NCBI RefSeq assembly: GCF_005222485.1
Contig: NZ_CP029078.1
Coordinates: 3,779,501 to 3,843,500 of the forward strand
Source of the DNA: Streptomyces griseoviridis
GTDB taxonomy: Bacteria > Actinomycetota > Actinomycetes > Streptomycetales > Streptomycetaceae
Reading direction: 5' to 3'
DNA length: 64,000 nt
Position numbers and translations under genes: made by a program. The notes under the pieces are model-generated. The model was not told where the DNA came from. It did not search any database and was given only the letters and a program-made list of their open reading frames with translations. Below are positions 33,550-43,036 of this stretch, piece after piece; position 1 is the first letter of the stretch; the number at the start of each line of letters is the position of its first letter.

Positions 33550-34077
33550 TCACGCGCAGCCGGCGTCCGGCACCACGCACGTGCCCTTCTGCCACCACTC
33601 GGGGAGCATCCGCAGCGCCTCGTCGCCCAGCGGGTTGACGCCGGGGCCGGCGGCCAGCGCGTGCGCGACCAGGACGTGCAGGCACTTGACCCGGTCCGGC
33701 ATGCCGCCGGCGCTCGGGAAGCCCGTCAGCTCCTCGATCTCGTCCCGGCGTCTGACGTAGTCCTCGTGCGCGGAGCGGTACGCGGCGGCGAGTTCCGGGT
33801 CGGTGGCGAGCCGCTGCGTCATCTCCTTCATCACGCCGTTGGCCTCCAGCGTGCCGATCGCGGAGTTCGCCTTCGGGCACGTCAGGTAGTACAGCGTCGG
33901 GAAGGGGGTGCCGTCGGGCAGCCTCGGGGCCGTCTCGACGACGTCGGGCTGACCGCACGGGCACCGGTGCGCGATGGCGCGCAGCCCGCGCGGCGGACGC
34001 CCGAGCTGCTGCTTGAATGCCTCGACGTCCGCGTCGGTCGGCTCGGTGCGCGGGGTGGTCGGCGGAGGCGTTTCCAC
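33550..34077 (-). CDS. DUF501-family protein
   Basis: A 175-residue cytosolic protein of a family conserved through actinobacteria next to divIC and ppx. Characteristic features are FKQQLGRPPRGLRAIAHRCP, CGQPDVVETAPRLPDGTPFP and LYYLTCPKANSAIGTLEANG near the N-terminus, and SAGGMPDRVKCLHVLVAHAL, which ends in AAGPGVNPLGDEAL. Conserved Cys and His residues (HRCPCG, YYLTCPK, VKCLH) could bind a metal. Function is unknown. GTG 34077 begins just 23 bp after the divIC stop; a longer frame reaching 34425 overlaps divIC and is rejected. Confidence 0.85.
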   Translation of the reverse strand: METPPPTTPRTEPTDADVEAFKQQLGRPPRGLRAIAHRCPCGQPDVVETAPRLPDGTPFPTLYYLTCPKANSAIGTLEANGVMKEMTQRLATDPELAAAYRSAHEDYVRRRDEIEELTGFPSAGGMPDRVKCLHVLVAHALAAGPGVNPLGDEALRMLPEWWQKGTCVVPDAGCA

Positions 34078-34100
34078 TACGAACTGTCTCTCTGGTCGGG

Positions 34101-34577
34101 TCACTGGTCGGAGGCGTCGGACTTGTCGACCCCGTCCCAGACGTTGGAGTACCAGGGGCGGTGGGCCGCCCCCTGGCCGGCGCGCGACTGCTTGACCGCG
34201 GCCGGGTCGATCACGACGTAGCCGGTCTCCCCCGGCATCACATAGTGCAGCCTGCGCCGGATCTGCTGTTCGGCGTACGCGTCGTCCTGCCAGCGCGCCT
34301 TGGTGTCGCGCAGCTGTTCGACGCGCTCCCTGGCCTGCGTCTTCTGCCGCTCCAGGCCGGCGATCTCGGCGCGCTGGGAGACGTACTGCCGTATCGGGTA
34401 GGCCAGTGCGACGACGAGCGTGCACACCACGAGCGCGAGCAGCGCCGCGCGGCCGGTGAGCCGGGAGCGGTGGGCCTGCCGCTTGGTCTGGGAGCGGTAG
34501 ACCCGGGCCGCCGTCTGCTCGCCGAGCAGCTTGATCCTGGTCGCGGTGGAGAACCGGTCCCGGTCCCTCACGGCCAT
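34101..34577 (-). CDS. divIC: FtsB/DivIC-family cell division protein
   Basis: A 158-residue bitopic septum protein. Cytosolic basic N-terminus (ARVYRSQTKRQAHRSRLTGR), one membrane helix (AALLALVVCTLVVALAYPIR), then a periplasmic coiled coil (QRAEIAGLERQKTQARERVE, QLRDTKARWQDDAYAEQQIR) and the RLHYVMPGETGYVVI segment typical of actinobacterial FtsB/DivIC. It works with FtsL and FtsQ in recruiting the division complex; in Streptomyces, it is needed for sporulation septation rather than viability. ATG 34577 was chosen over an upstream start at 34601. Located right after eno, as in other Streptomyces. Confidence 0.9.
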   Translation of the reverse strand: MAVRDRDRFSTATRIKLLGEQTAARVYRSQTKRQAHRSRLTGRAALLALVVCTLVVALAYPIRQYVSQRAEIAGLERQKTQARERVEQLRDTKARWQDDAYAEQQIRRRLHYVMPGETGYVVIDPAAVKQSRAGQGAAHRPWYSNVWDGVDKSDASDQ

Positions 34578-34604
34578 GTTCCCCGCCTCCCGATCACACA
34601 CGCG

Positions 34605-34648
34605 CGTACGTCCCCGGACACGGTACGGGACCGGTACGGGGACGTACG
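34605..34648 (-). terminator. Long-arm hairpin between eno and divIC
   Basis: CGTACGTCCCCG (34605-34616) pairs perfectly with 34637-34648 around a 20-nt loop that can itself fold. It lies 84 bp beyond the eno stop and 28 bp upstream of the divIC start, so it could terminate eno or act as an attenuator for divIC. Confidence 0.55.
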
Positions 34649-34731
34649 TACGACTGGCTCAGGCTTGCCCCTTAACGGCGCAGCCCTCGACGGGCGGCTC
34701 TCCCGGGCAGCGCTCTCGGGCAGCCCGTCTG

Positions 34732-36078
<1,347 letters not shown>

Positions 36079-36183
36079 CTAACCGGCTCCGGCCGATCGG
36101 CCAGCCGGTCGGTCACCCCCTGGACAGAACCGAGAGTAAAAAGTTTCCGAACGGAACAAAGAGCGGAGCCGCCGGACCGCGCA

Positions 36184-36232
36184 GAAAAAGCCCCGCCCCG
36201 GTGCGTACGGGGGAACACGCACCGGAGCGGGG
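36184..36232 (-). terminator. Rho-independent terminator of rpfA
   Basis: A 16-bp stem with one mismatch (36191-36206 with 36217-36232) is followed, in minus-strand direction, by CTTTTTCTG. This is a textbook stem plus T-tract about 115 bp after the rpfA stop. The gap 36013-36346 otherwise holds the eno promoter and no gene. Confidence 0.88.
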
Positions 36233-36346
36233 GGCCCGTGGGGACGGGGGGTGACCCTCACGAGGTCTTCATGGTGAGGTCCACGGACAGGAGGGCGCTG
36301 TGGTTCAGCGGTCAGCCGCCTGTGCGTCCTGGCGCGGACCCGCGGA

Positions 36347-37245
<899 letters not shown>

Positions 37246-37457
37246 ACGACTGTTCCCGGACGGCCGCTGGCAGGATTCGGCGTTGCGGCGGCCGGGGCCC
37301 GTGGTGACGAGCGGTGTTGACCGTAGCCACGGAAACCGCGGAATTTCAAAGACGATCAGGGCTTCTGAGACTCATCCCACACTTTCACCAAACCGGACAT
37401 TAGCTGGCGAATGCGGGCGTCAACTCCCCTGGAATCGCGCCGGTTTCGTCCCGTTTA

Positions 37458-38459
37458 CTACCTGACTTCGAGGGTCTGACCGGGAACGATGCTGCCGGGG
37501 TCGGCGCCGATGCCGCTCCTGTTCGCGCCGTAGAGCGCCCGCCACCCGCCGTCCACGTCCAGGGAGTCGGCGATGGAGCCGAGGGTGTCGCCCTGGCGGA
37601 CGGTGTAGGTGTCGGCGCGGCCGATGCCGGCCGAGGCGGTCTCGGTACCGCCCGTCTCCGCGCTCTGCCCGCGGTGCTTGCCGGTGCCCGTGCCGGAGTC
37701 CGCCGTCACGGCGCCGGTGTCGACGAGGCTCCAGGAACCGGCGCTCTGGCGCGAGTTGTCCGAGGGGTCGGCGGCGGGCTCGCGGGGGCTGCTCGACCTC
37801 TGCTCCTCGGGCGAGGAGGCGGAGGCGGACGGGGTGCCGGACGCGGCCTTGTCGCTCCCGCCGCCCGCGCCGGCCTCACTGTCGTCCTCGCCTTCACCCG
37901 TCGCGGGGGCCGAGGGCGAGGGGGAGGTGCCGGTGGAGTCGTCGGCCGACGGATCGGACGAGGGAGAGCTTTCCGCCCCATCGCCGGACGAGTTGGACAA
38001 TCCGGTGGAACCGGAACTGTCCGACGTACCGGAGGAGTCGGACGTGTTGTCGCCGAGGCCGGTGTCGATGTCGAGCGCCCCCGCCTTCTGGGTCAGCCCG
38101 GAGGTGAGACCGCAGCTGTGGAAGGCGCCGACGCCCTGGTCGGCGAGGAGCTTCTCGGCCACCGCGATCTGCTGGTTGCGGCTGGCGAGGTCGGGGCTCG
38201 GCGCGTAGTCGAGTCCGCCGTACGTCTCCCAGTCCTCCAGGGAGAGCTGAAGCCCGCCGTAGAGGTCGTTGCCCGTGTTCTGGCTCCACGAGCCGTCGGT
38301 CGCGCAGTCCGCCACCTTGTCCCAGGTGGTGCCGTCGGCGGCGCTCGCGCCCGAGGCGGCGAGCAGCGGCAGCGCGATGGCGGTGCCGGTGACGCCGGCC
38401 GCGACGAGGAGCGCCGGGGCCTGGCGGGGGCGGCGGTGACGACCGTTCCCGGAGAGCAT
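37458..38459 (-). CDS. Secreted Rpf-like protein with LysM, catalytic Glu missing
   Basis: A 333-residue secreted protein with the architecture of rpfA: signal peptide (ALLVAAGVTGTAIALPLLAA, ASGASA cleavage), an Rpf-type domain ([60 protein letters not shown]), a ~140-residue Ser/Asp/Gly/Thr-rich linker and a C-terminal LysM (YTVRQGDTLGSIADSLDVDG). In the active site the usual C-E-S-G-G is C-A-T-D-G: the catalytic Glu is Ala53, confirmed at the codon level. Lytic activity is therefore doubtful; a binding or regulatory role is possible. Start ATG 38459. No riboswitch motif is seen upstream of this gene. Confidence 0.88.
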   Translation of the reverse strand: MLSGNGRHRRPRQAPALLVAAGVTGTAIALPLLAASGASAADGTTWDKVADCATDGSWSQNTGNDLYGGLQLSLEDWETYGGLDYAPSPDLASRNQQIAVAEKLLADQGVGAFHSCGLTSGLTQKAGALDIDTGLGDNTSDSSGTSDSSGSTGLSNSSGDGAESSPSSDPSADDSTGTSPSPSAPATGEGEDDSEAGAGGGSDKAASGTPSASASSPEEQRSSSPREPAADPSDNSRQSAGSWSLVDTGAVTADSGTGTGKHRGQSAETGGTETASAGIGRADTYTVRQGDTLGSIADSLDVDGGWRALYGANRSGIGADPGSIVPGQTLEVR

Positions 38460-38659
38460 GCGGGAGCCTTTCGCGAGACAGCAGTTGTCCGCGGCGCAGG
38501 GTGTACGGCACCGCGTTGATCCGTGAACGTATAGGCATACGAATGCCTGTCACAAGTTAATGCCGCACAGATCACGTGAAGATCACAGAGTTGAGTGCGT
38601 GTCACCTTCGCGCGCGGTGGCCCGTTCGTACCCTTCGCACCCCACCCGCCGGACGCGTC

Positions 38660-39952
38660 TCACCGGGTGCCGACGGGGGTGAACTCGACCGGCAGCGTGC
38701 GCAGTCCACGCATGATCAGGCCGCCCCGCCAGCGCAGTTCGGCCGGGTCCACCGCGAGCCGCAGATCCGGGACGCGGGTGAGGAGCGTGCGCAGCGCGGT
38801 CTGCCCCTCCAGGCGGGCGAGCGGCGCGCCGAGGCAGTAGTGCAGGCCGTGGCCGTAGCCGAGGTGCTGATTGTCACGCCGGGTCAGATCGAGGGTGTCC
38901 GGGTCGGCGAACCGCTGCGGATCGCGGTCGGCGGCGGCGAGGACGACGAGGACGGGGTCGCCCGCCGCGATGTCCTGGCCGCCGATGGTGAGCGGCTGGG
39001 TGGCGAACCGCCAGGTCGCCAGCTCCACCGGGCCGTCGTAGCGCAGGAGTTCCTCGACGGCGCTCTCCAGCAGCGCGGTGTCCCCGGCCGCCAACGCGTC
39101 CTGGAGGACGGCCCGTTGGCCCGGTTCGCGGAGCAGGGTGTGGGTGCCGTTGCCGATCAGGTTGATGGTCGTCTCGAAGCCGGCGAACAGGAGCACGAAG
39201 CACATCGCGACGACCTCGGTCTCGGTGAGGTGCTCCCCGTGGTCGCTGGCCCGGATCAGGTCCGAGATCAGGTCGTCGCCGAGGTCGGCGCGCTTGCGGT
39301 GGATCAGCTCGGCGAGATAGCCCCTGATCTTCTTGACCGACCGCGCGACCCCGCCCCTGGGCGCCCCGCCGTGCCGGATCATCATGCCCGCCCAGTCCCG
39401 GAAGTCGTCCTGGTCCTCGGACGGGACCCCGAGCAGGTCGCAGATCGCGTAGATGGGGAGCGGGAAGGCGAACTCGTGGATCAGGTCGGCGCTGCCCCGG
39501 CCCGCGAAGTCGTCGATCAGCTGGTCGGTCAGCTCCTGCACGCGGGGCGCGAACTCGGCGACCCTGCGCGGGGTGAACGCCTTGGAGACGAGCCGGCGCA
39601 GCCGGGTGTGGTCGGGCGGGTCGATGTTCAGCAGATGGGTCATCAGACCGGCGTTGCGCTCGCCGGGGATGCCGGTCCTGCTCTTGCCCTGCGCGTCCTC
39701 GGCGTGGTGCGTGGGGTTCTTGGAGAGCCGGTTGTCGGCGAGCGTCTGCCGGGCGTCGGCGTACCGGGTGACCAGCCACGCCTCCACCCCGCTCGGCAGC
39801 CGGGTGCGGTGCACGGGGGCGTGCTCGCGCAGCCAGGCGTACGCCGGGTAGGGATCGGTGGCGAACTCCCAGCTGAAGAGAGCGGGGGTGGGACCGTCCT
39901 GGGACGGCTCGGGGTCATTCGGGGTCGGCACGGAGGTGTACGGGTTGGTCAC
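38660..39952 (-). CDS. Cytochrome P450
   Basis: A 430-residue soluble bacterial class I P450. The heme-ligand loop is LGYGHGLHYCLGAPLARLE with Cys373, the I-helix oxygen-activation motif is VLLFAGFETTINLIG (AGxET), and the ExxR helix is in SAVEELLRYDGPVE. RLVSKAFTPRRVAEFAPRVQ is the conserved C-helix region. Such enzymes hydroxylate small molecules with ferredoxin partners; no ferredoxin gene or biosynthetic cluster is adjacent, so the substrate is unknown. The GTG at 39952 is the only plausible start; no strong ribosome-binding site precedes it. Confidence 0.93.
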   Translation of the reverse strand: MTNPYTSVPTPNDPEPSQDGPTPALFSWEFATDPYPAYAWLREHAPVHRTRLPSGVEAWLVTRYADARQTLADNRLSKNPTHHAEDAQGKSRTGIPGERNAGLMTHLLNIDPPDHTRLRRLVSKAFTPRRVAEFAPRVQELTDQLIDDFAGRGSADLIHEFAFPLPIYAICDLLGVPSEDQDDFRDWAGMMIRHGGAPRGGVARSVKKIRGYLAELIHRKRADLGDDLISDLIRASDHGEHLTETEVVAMCFVLLFAGFETTINLIGNGTHTLLREPGQRAVLQDALAAGDTALLESAVEELLRYDGPVELATWRFATQPLTIGGQDIAAGDPVLVVLAAADRDPQRFADPDTLDLTRRDNQHLGYGHGLHYCLGAPLARLEGQTALRTLLTRVPDLRLAVDPAELRWRGGLIMRGLRTLPVEFTPVGTR

Positions 39953-40105
39953 GCCCCGACGGTAACCCTGCCGACCAGGGACGCCACCGCCGAGTCCGGC
40001 CTCCGGCCCACCACCGACTCCCCCTATCTCTTGTGGTGCGGCCCTTTCCTTTGTGATGCGGTGCGTCGCTCTCGTCTTCTTTTGTGGTGCGGTGCGTCGC
40101 CCTCG

Positions 40106-41107
40106 TCAGTTCCGTGCTCGTTCCGCTGTTCGTATCGTGTCCCGGTAGGTCTTGGCCGCCGCTCTCAGGGCCGCCTCCGGGTCCACTCCCTCCCGCTCCG
40201 CGCGGGCCGCCAGGGCGAGCAGGGTGTAGCCGATGTCGTCAGGGGGCGGCAGCGGGACGTCGAGTCCCGCCGTGCGGGCGCGGGAGGTGAGCTGGGCGGC
40301 GAGGGCCAGGGCGGGCTGCCCGAGCGGGACGCCTTCGGTGACGGAGCTGCGCCCCTTCTCCTGCGCCTTGGCGCGCTCCCAGTTCTCCTTGACCTCTTCC
40401 GGGGTCGTCGCGGTCGCGTCCCCGAAGATGTGCGGGTGGCGGCGGACGAGCTTCGTGACGATGCCGCCCGCGACGTCGTCGACGGAGAACGGGGCGTCCG
40501 GGTCCTCCTCGGCGATCCTGGCGTGGAAGACGACCTGGAGCAGGACGTCGCCCAGCTCCTCGCGCAGTTCGTCGCGGTCGTCGTTCTCGATCGCCTCGAC
40601 CAGTTCGTACACCTCCTCCACCGCGTACTTGGCGAGGCCCTCGTGGGTCTGCCGGGAGGTCCAGGGGCACTCGGCGCGGATCCGGTCCATGACCTGGACC
40701 AGGTCGAGCAGGCGGGCGCCCGGCAGGTCGTAGGAGGCGGGGAGCAGTTCGAGGTCGGGCATCGACACCGCGCCGGAACCGGCGAGACGGGCGAGGCCGT
40801 CGGTGAGGGCGGGCTCGCCCTCCCCGGTGGCCACGACGACCACCGTGCGGCCGCCCGCGCAGGCGGCGACCAGTTCCTCGGCGACCGGGGCCGCCTCCGC
40901 CACCCGTATCCCGGCCTCCCGCAGATACGGCAGCTGCGGATGGGCGCCGTCCGCGCACAGCACCTCGTCGGCGGTGCGCAGGGCCTGCCAGGCGGGCCAG
41001 GACAGCAGGCCAGGGGCCACCCGGTGGCTGGTGGTGAGCAGGACGACCCGGCCGGGGGCGGCGGTCCTGTCCTGCCCGGAGGCGGGGTCGGGGCTGAGTG
41101 CGTTCAC
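40106..41107 (-). CDS. mazG: MazG nucleoside triphosphate pyrophosphohydrolase
   Basis: A 333-residue two-part protein. Residues ~1-120 form a methylase-like domain (GRVVLLTTSHRVAPGLLSWP, TVVVVATGEGEPALTDGLAR), and residues ~125-333 the MazG domain with VMDRIRAECPWTSRQTHEGL, then YAVEEVYELVEAIENDDRDE and LREELGDVLLQVVFHARIA. The EExxE...ExxD metal ligands are present. The enzyme hydrolyses NTPs/dNTPs to NMP plus PPi and clears aberrant nucleotides or lowers (p)ppGpp levels. The GTG at 41107 is weakly supported by its ribosome-binding site. Two DnaA-box sequences lie 39-80 bp upstream. Confidence 0.9.
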   Translation of the reverse strand: MNALSPDPASGQDRTAAPGRVVLLTTSHRVAPGLLSWPAWQALRTADEVLCADGAHPQLPYLREAGIRVAEAAPVAEELVAACAGGRTVVVVATGEGEPALTDGLARLAGSGAVSMPDLELLPASYDLPGARLLDLVQVMDRIRAECPWTSRQTHEGLAKYAVEEVYELVEAIENDDRDELREELGDVLLQVVFHARIAEEDPDAPFSVDDVAGGIVTKLVRRHPHIFGDATATTPEEVKENWERAKAQEKGRSSVTEGVPLGQPALALAAQLTSRARTAGLDVPLPPPDDIGYTLLALAARAEREGVDPEAALRAAAKTYRDTIRTAERARN

Positions 41108-41145
41108 GCTCCGAACGTAACGCACCGCGCCGACGGCACCGCGAG

Positions 41146-41187
41146 TTGTCCACAGGCGGCCCGGACGTTCGCCCCCGGTTGTCCACA
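41146..41187. promoter_or_regulatory. Two consensus DnaA boxes upstream of mazG
   Basis: TTGTCCACA occurs at 41146-41154 and 41179-41187 in the same orientation, 33 bp (about three helical turns) apart. This is the preferred Streptomyces DnaA-box sequence. They lie between mazG and the SurA-like gene, far from any dnaA/dnaN or oriC-like cluster in this window, so a DnaA-controlled promoter or titration site is more likely than an origin. Confidence 0.5.
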
Positions 41188-41245
41188 GGGGTGGCGCGGT
41201 GGCTCCTCGCCGGCGCATATTCGGAGCTGCGCCGACGGGAACCCC

Positions 41246-41309
41246 CACGCAGTCACGCAGTCACGCAGTCACGCCGTCACAGCGTCACGCAGTCACACCG
41301 TCACGCCGT
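41246..41309. repeat. Eight octanucleotide repeats overlapping the SurA-like stop codon
   Basis: Eight consecutive 8-bp units of the form CACGCAGT/CACGCCGT run from 41246 to 41309; four are identical (CACGCAGT) and two read CACGCCGT. The stop codon of the SurA-like gene (41301-41303) lies inside the array. Because 8 is not a multiple of 3, gain or loss of a unit would move the stop and change the C-terminus. Confidence 0.85.
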
Positions 41310-41948
41310 GCCGCGCGTCGCCGGTGCCGTCACCTCGCGCAGCCACGGCGTCTTGGCGTCGACGCGGCTGCTCTTCTGGACGTCCCAGGCGCCGTAGCGC
41401 GGGTTCAGGTCGACCTTGAGCTCCTTGGACGCCTTGCCCAGTGCGTTCCAGAAGGGCGGCTTGCCGGTGTCGGTGCCGAGGCTGCGGGCGAGCTTCTGGG
41501 CCTCCAGCTGGAGGCGGAGGTTGGCGTCGAGCCGCTCGGGGGCGACGCCGTACTGCTGGAGCCAGGCCGTCTCCAGCGCCTTGGAGCCGCCGACCTGCTG
41601 TTCCAGGCCGGTGCGCATCTGCTGGATCTCCTTGCGGGTGACGGTGACGTCCGCGTCCCGGGCGGCCCGCTTCAGCACCTCGTCGAGGACCATGCCGTGC
41701 AGGGTGTCGCGGGTGAGGGTGCCGGTCTGGGCGACCGCCTGCTGGTACTGCGCCTCGTCCTTCACGGCCGACCGCTGTGCCGTGCGCACCTCGCTCACCC
41801 GCTTCTCCAGCTGGGCCACGGTGATCCGCTGGCCGCCGACGACGGCCGCGGCGCCGGGATGCGCGTCGCTCCCGCAGGCGGTCAGGAGGGGGCCCGCGGC
41901 GACGATCGCGGCGGTGAACAGGAGCGCGGTGCGACGGCGGCGGTGCAA
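41301..41948 (-). CDS. SurA N-terminal-domain-type lipoprotein
   Basis: A 215-residue exported lipoprotein. Residues 1-25 form a lipoprotein signal (ALLFTAAIVAAGPLLTAC; lipobox LTAC, Cys25). The remainder is helical and matches the SurA/trigger-factor-like N-terminal chaperone region: AAVVGGQRITVAQLEKRVSE, DTLHGMVLDEVLKRAARDAD and VTVTRKEIQQMRTGLEQQVG. No parvulin domain is present, so it is a chaperone-like or binding protein. The start is TTG 41948 with GGGAGG at 5 bp; the frame stays open far upstream without ribosome-binding site. The stop lies in an octamer repeat. Confidence 0.82.
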   Translation of the reverse strand: MHRRRRTALLFTAAIVAAGPLLTACGSDAHPGAAAVVGGQRITVAQLEKRVSEVRTAQRSAVKDEAQYQQAVAQTGTLTRDTLHGMVLDEVLKRAARDADVTVTRKEIQQMRTGLEQQVGGSKALETAWLQQYGVAPERLDANLRLQLEAQKLARSLGTDTGKPPFWNALGKASKELKVDLNPRYGAWDVQKSSRVDAKTPWLREVTAPATRGTA

Positions 41949-42111
41949 GGAAGCCTCCCGAGGAGATTGTGCGACGGTGCACAAGGTCTTGCGGTGATCG
42001 ATGGTAGGCAGTGGTCCAGCTCTGGCCAACCCATTCGACCAACGATTCACCGGGACTTCTGACACCGCCGCGCGCCGCCGCGGTCGGGCGCCGGTCGGGC
42101 GGGGCCGTCGG

Positions 42112-42939
42112 TCAGCCGGTGATGGCCACCGGGGCGTCCCACGCGTCGCGGTCGACGGTGAGGGTGTGGCCGCCGCGGGTCTCCTTGCTGTTGACCAGGT
42201 ACTGGTGGCCGCGGCTGTGCCCGGTGTACTGGTCCTTGCCGAACGGCCAGTCGCCGGTGGTGGTGTTCTTGCCGTTCCACAGGGCGTACCAGAGGTTGCC
42301 CGGCAGGTCGGTCCTGTCCGTGGCGGCGGCGACCGCCTTGGCGCTCGAACTGGTGAAGCCGTAGTAGCCGGCGCGGTAGGTCTTCGCGCGCAGTTCCCTG
42401 GTGAAGGCGCGGACATAGGTGAGCACGGCGTCGTTGCACGTCTTGTTCGCGACGTCGTACGGCTCCATGTCGAGGTAGATCGGGCTGCCCGCCTTCATGC
42501 CGAGCGCGCCGGCCTTGGCGACCGCGTCCTTGGCGTCGGTGGTGCCGAGGGAGGCGGCCGTGGCGGGGGTGAGCTTCTCGGGGCTCGAACCGGTCTGGCA
42601 GGAGGGCTGGGCGCCGACGTAGAGCGGGATGAGCTTCCAGCCGGCCGCGCTGACCGACTTCACCCAGGGCGCGGTGAGGTTGGGCTGGGCGCAGCCGCGG
42701 TTCTTGCCGCCGATGTAGACGGCGGCGGCGCCGTAGAAGCCGGTCTTCCAGGCCTTCATGGCGGCGAGCGAGGGCGCGGTGCAGGTGTCGAAGGCGCGGC
42801 CGGTGAAGGTCTTCTGGGCGGGCCAGGCGGTGGCCGCCATGGAGGTCTGCGCGGCGATCCCGGCGCCGGCGACGACGGCCGCCCCGGCGACGCCCCACGT
42901 CAGGTATCTGCGTCTCTTGGACTGGCGATGACTGGACAC
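42112..42939 (-). CDS. Secreted DUF1906 (glycoside hydrolase-like) protein
   Basis: A 275-residue exported protein. The N-terminus has a KRRRYLTW motif followed by a hydrophobic stretch (GVAGAAVVAGAGIAAQTSMA), compatible with Tat or Sec export. The mature part is a TIM-barrel-like DUF1906 domain: GRAFDTCTAPSLAAMKAWK, GFYGAAAVYIGGKNRGCAQP, GWKLIPLYVGAQPSCQ and GSPIYLDMEPYDVANKTCND, where the Asp and Glu of LDMEPY sit where GH25-type lysozymes carry catalytic acids. By relation it could cleave cell-wall glycan. GTG 42939 was chosen over GTG 42963 because GGGG precedes it at 7 bp and it gives a cleaner signal peptide. Confidence 0.82.
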   Translation of the reverse strand: MSSHRQSKRRRYLTWGVAGAAVVAGAGIAAQTSMAATAWPAQKTFTGRAFDTCTAPSLAAMKAWKTGFYGAAAVYIGGKNRGCAQPNLTAPWVKSVSAAGWKLIPLYVGAQPSCQTGSSPEKLTPATAASLGTTDAKDAVAKAGALGMKAGSPIYLDMEPYDVANKTCNDAVLTYVRAFTRELRAKTYRAGYYGFTSSSAKAVAAATDRTDLPGNLWYALWNGKNTTTGDWPFGKDQYTGHSRGHQYLVNSKETRGGHTLTVDRDAWDAPVAITG

Positions 42940-43036
42940 GTAAGACCCCACCCCTGTGATCACGGCGAGGGACCGGCCGGTGCGGCGTCGGTCCCGACGG
43001 CGATTCTCGCAGGTTCAGGGGCCCTCGACAGGCCGG

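Noticed and set aside
33550..34425. Extended 291-codon version of the DUF501 gene
   Set aside because: The upstream part overlaps divIC in another frame and is Arg-rich shadow sequence; the conserved domain begins after GTG 34077.
41146..41187. Replication origin (oriC) because of the DnaA boxes
   Set aside because: Only two boxes, and no dnaA, dnaN, recF or gyrB nearby; Streptomyces origins contain many boxes.
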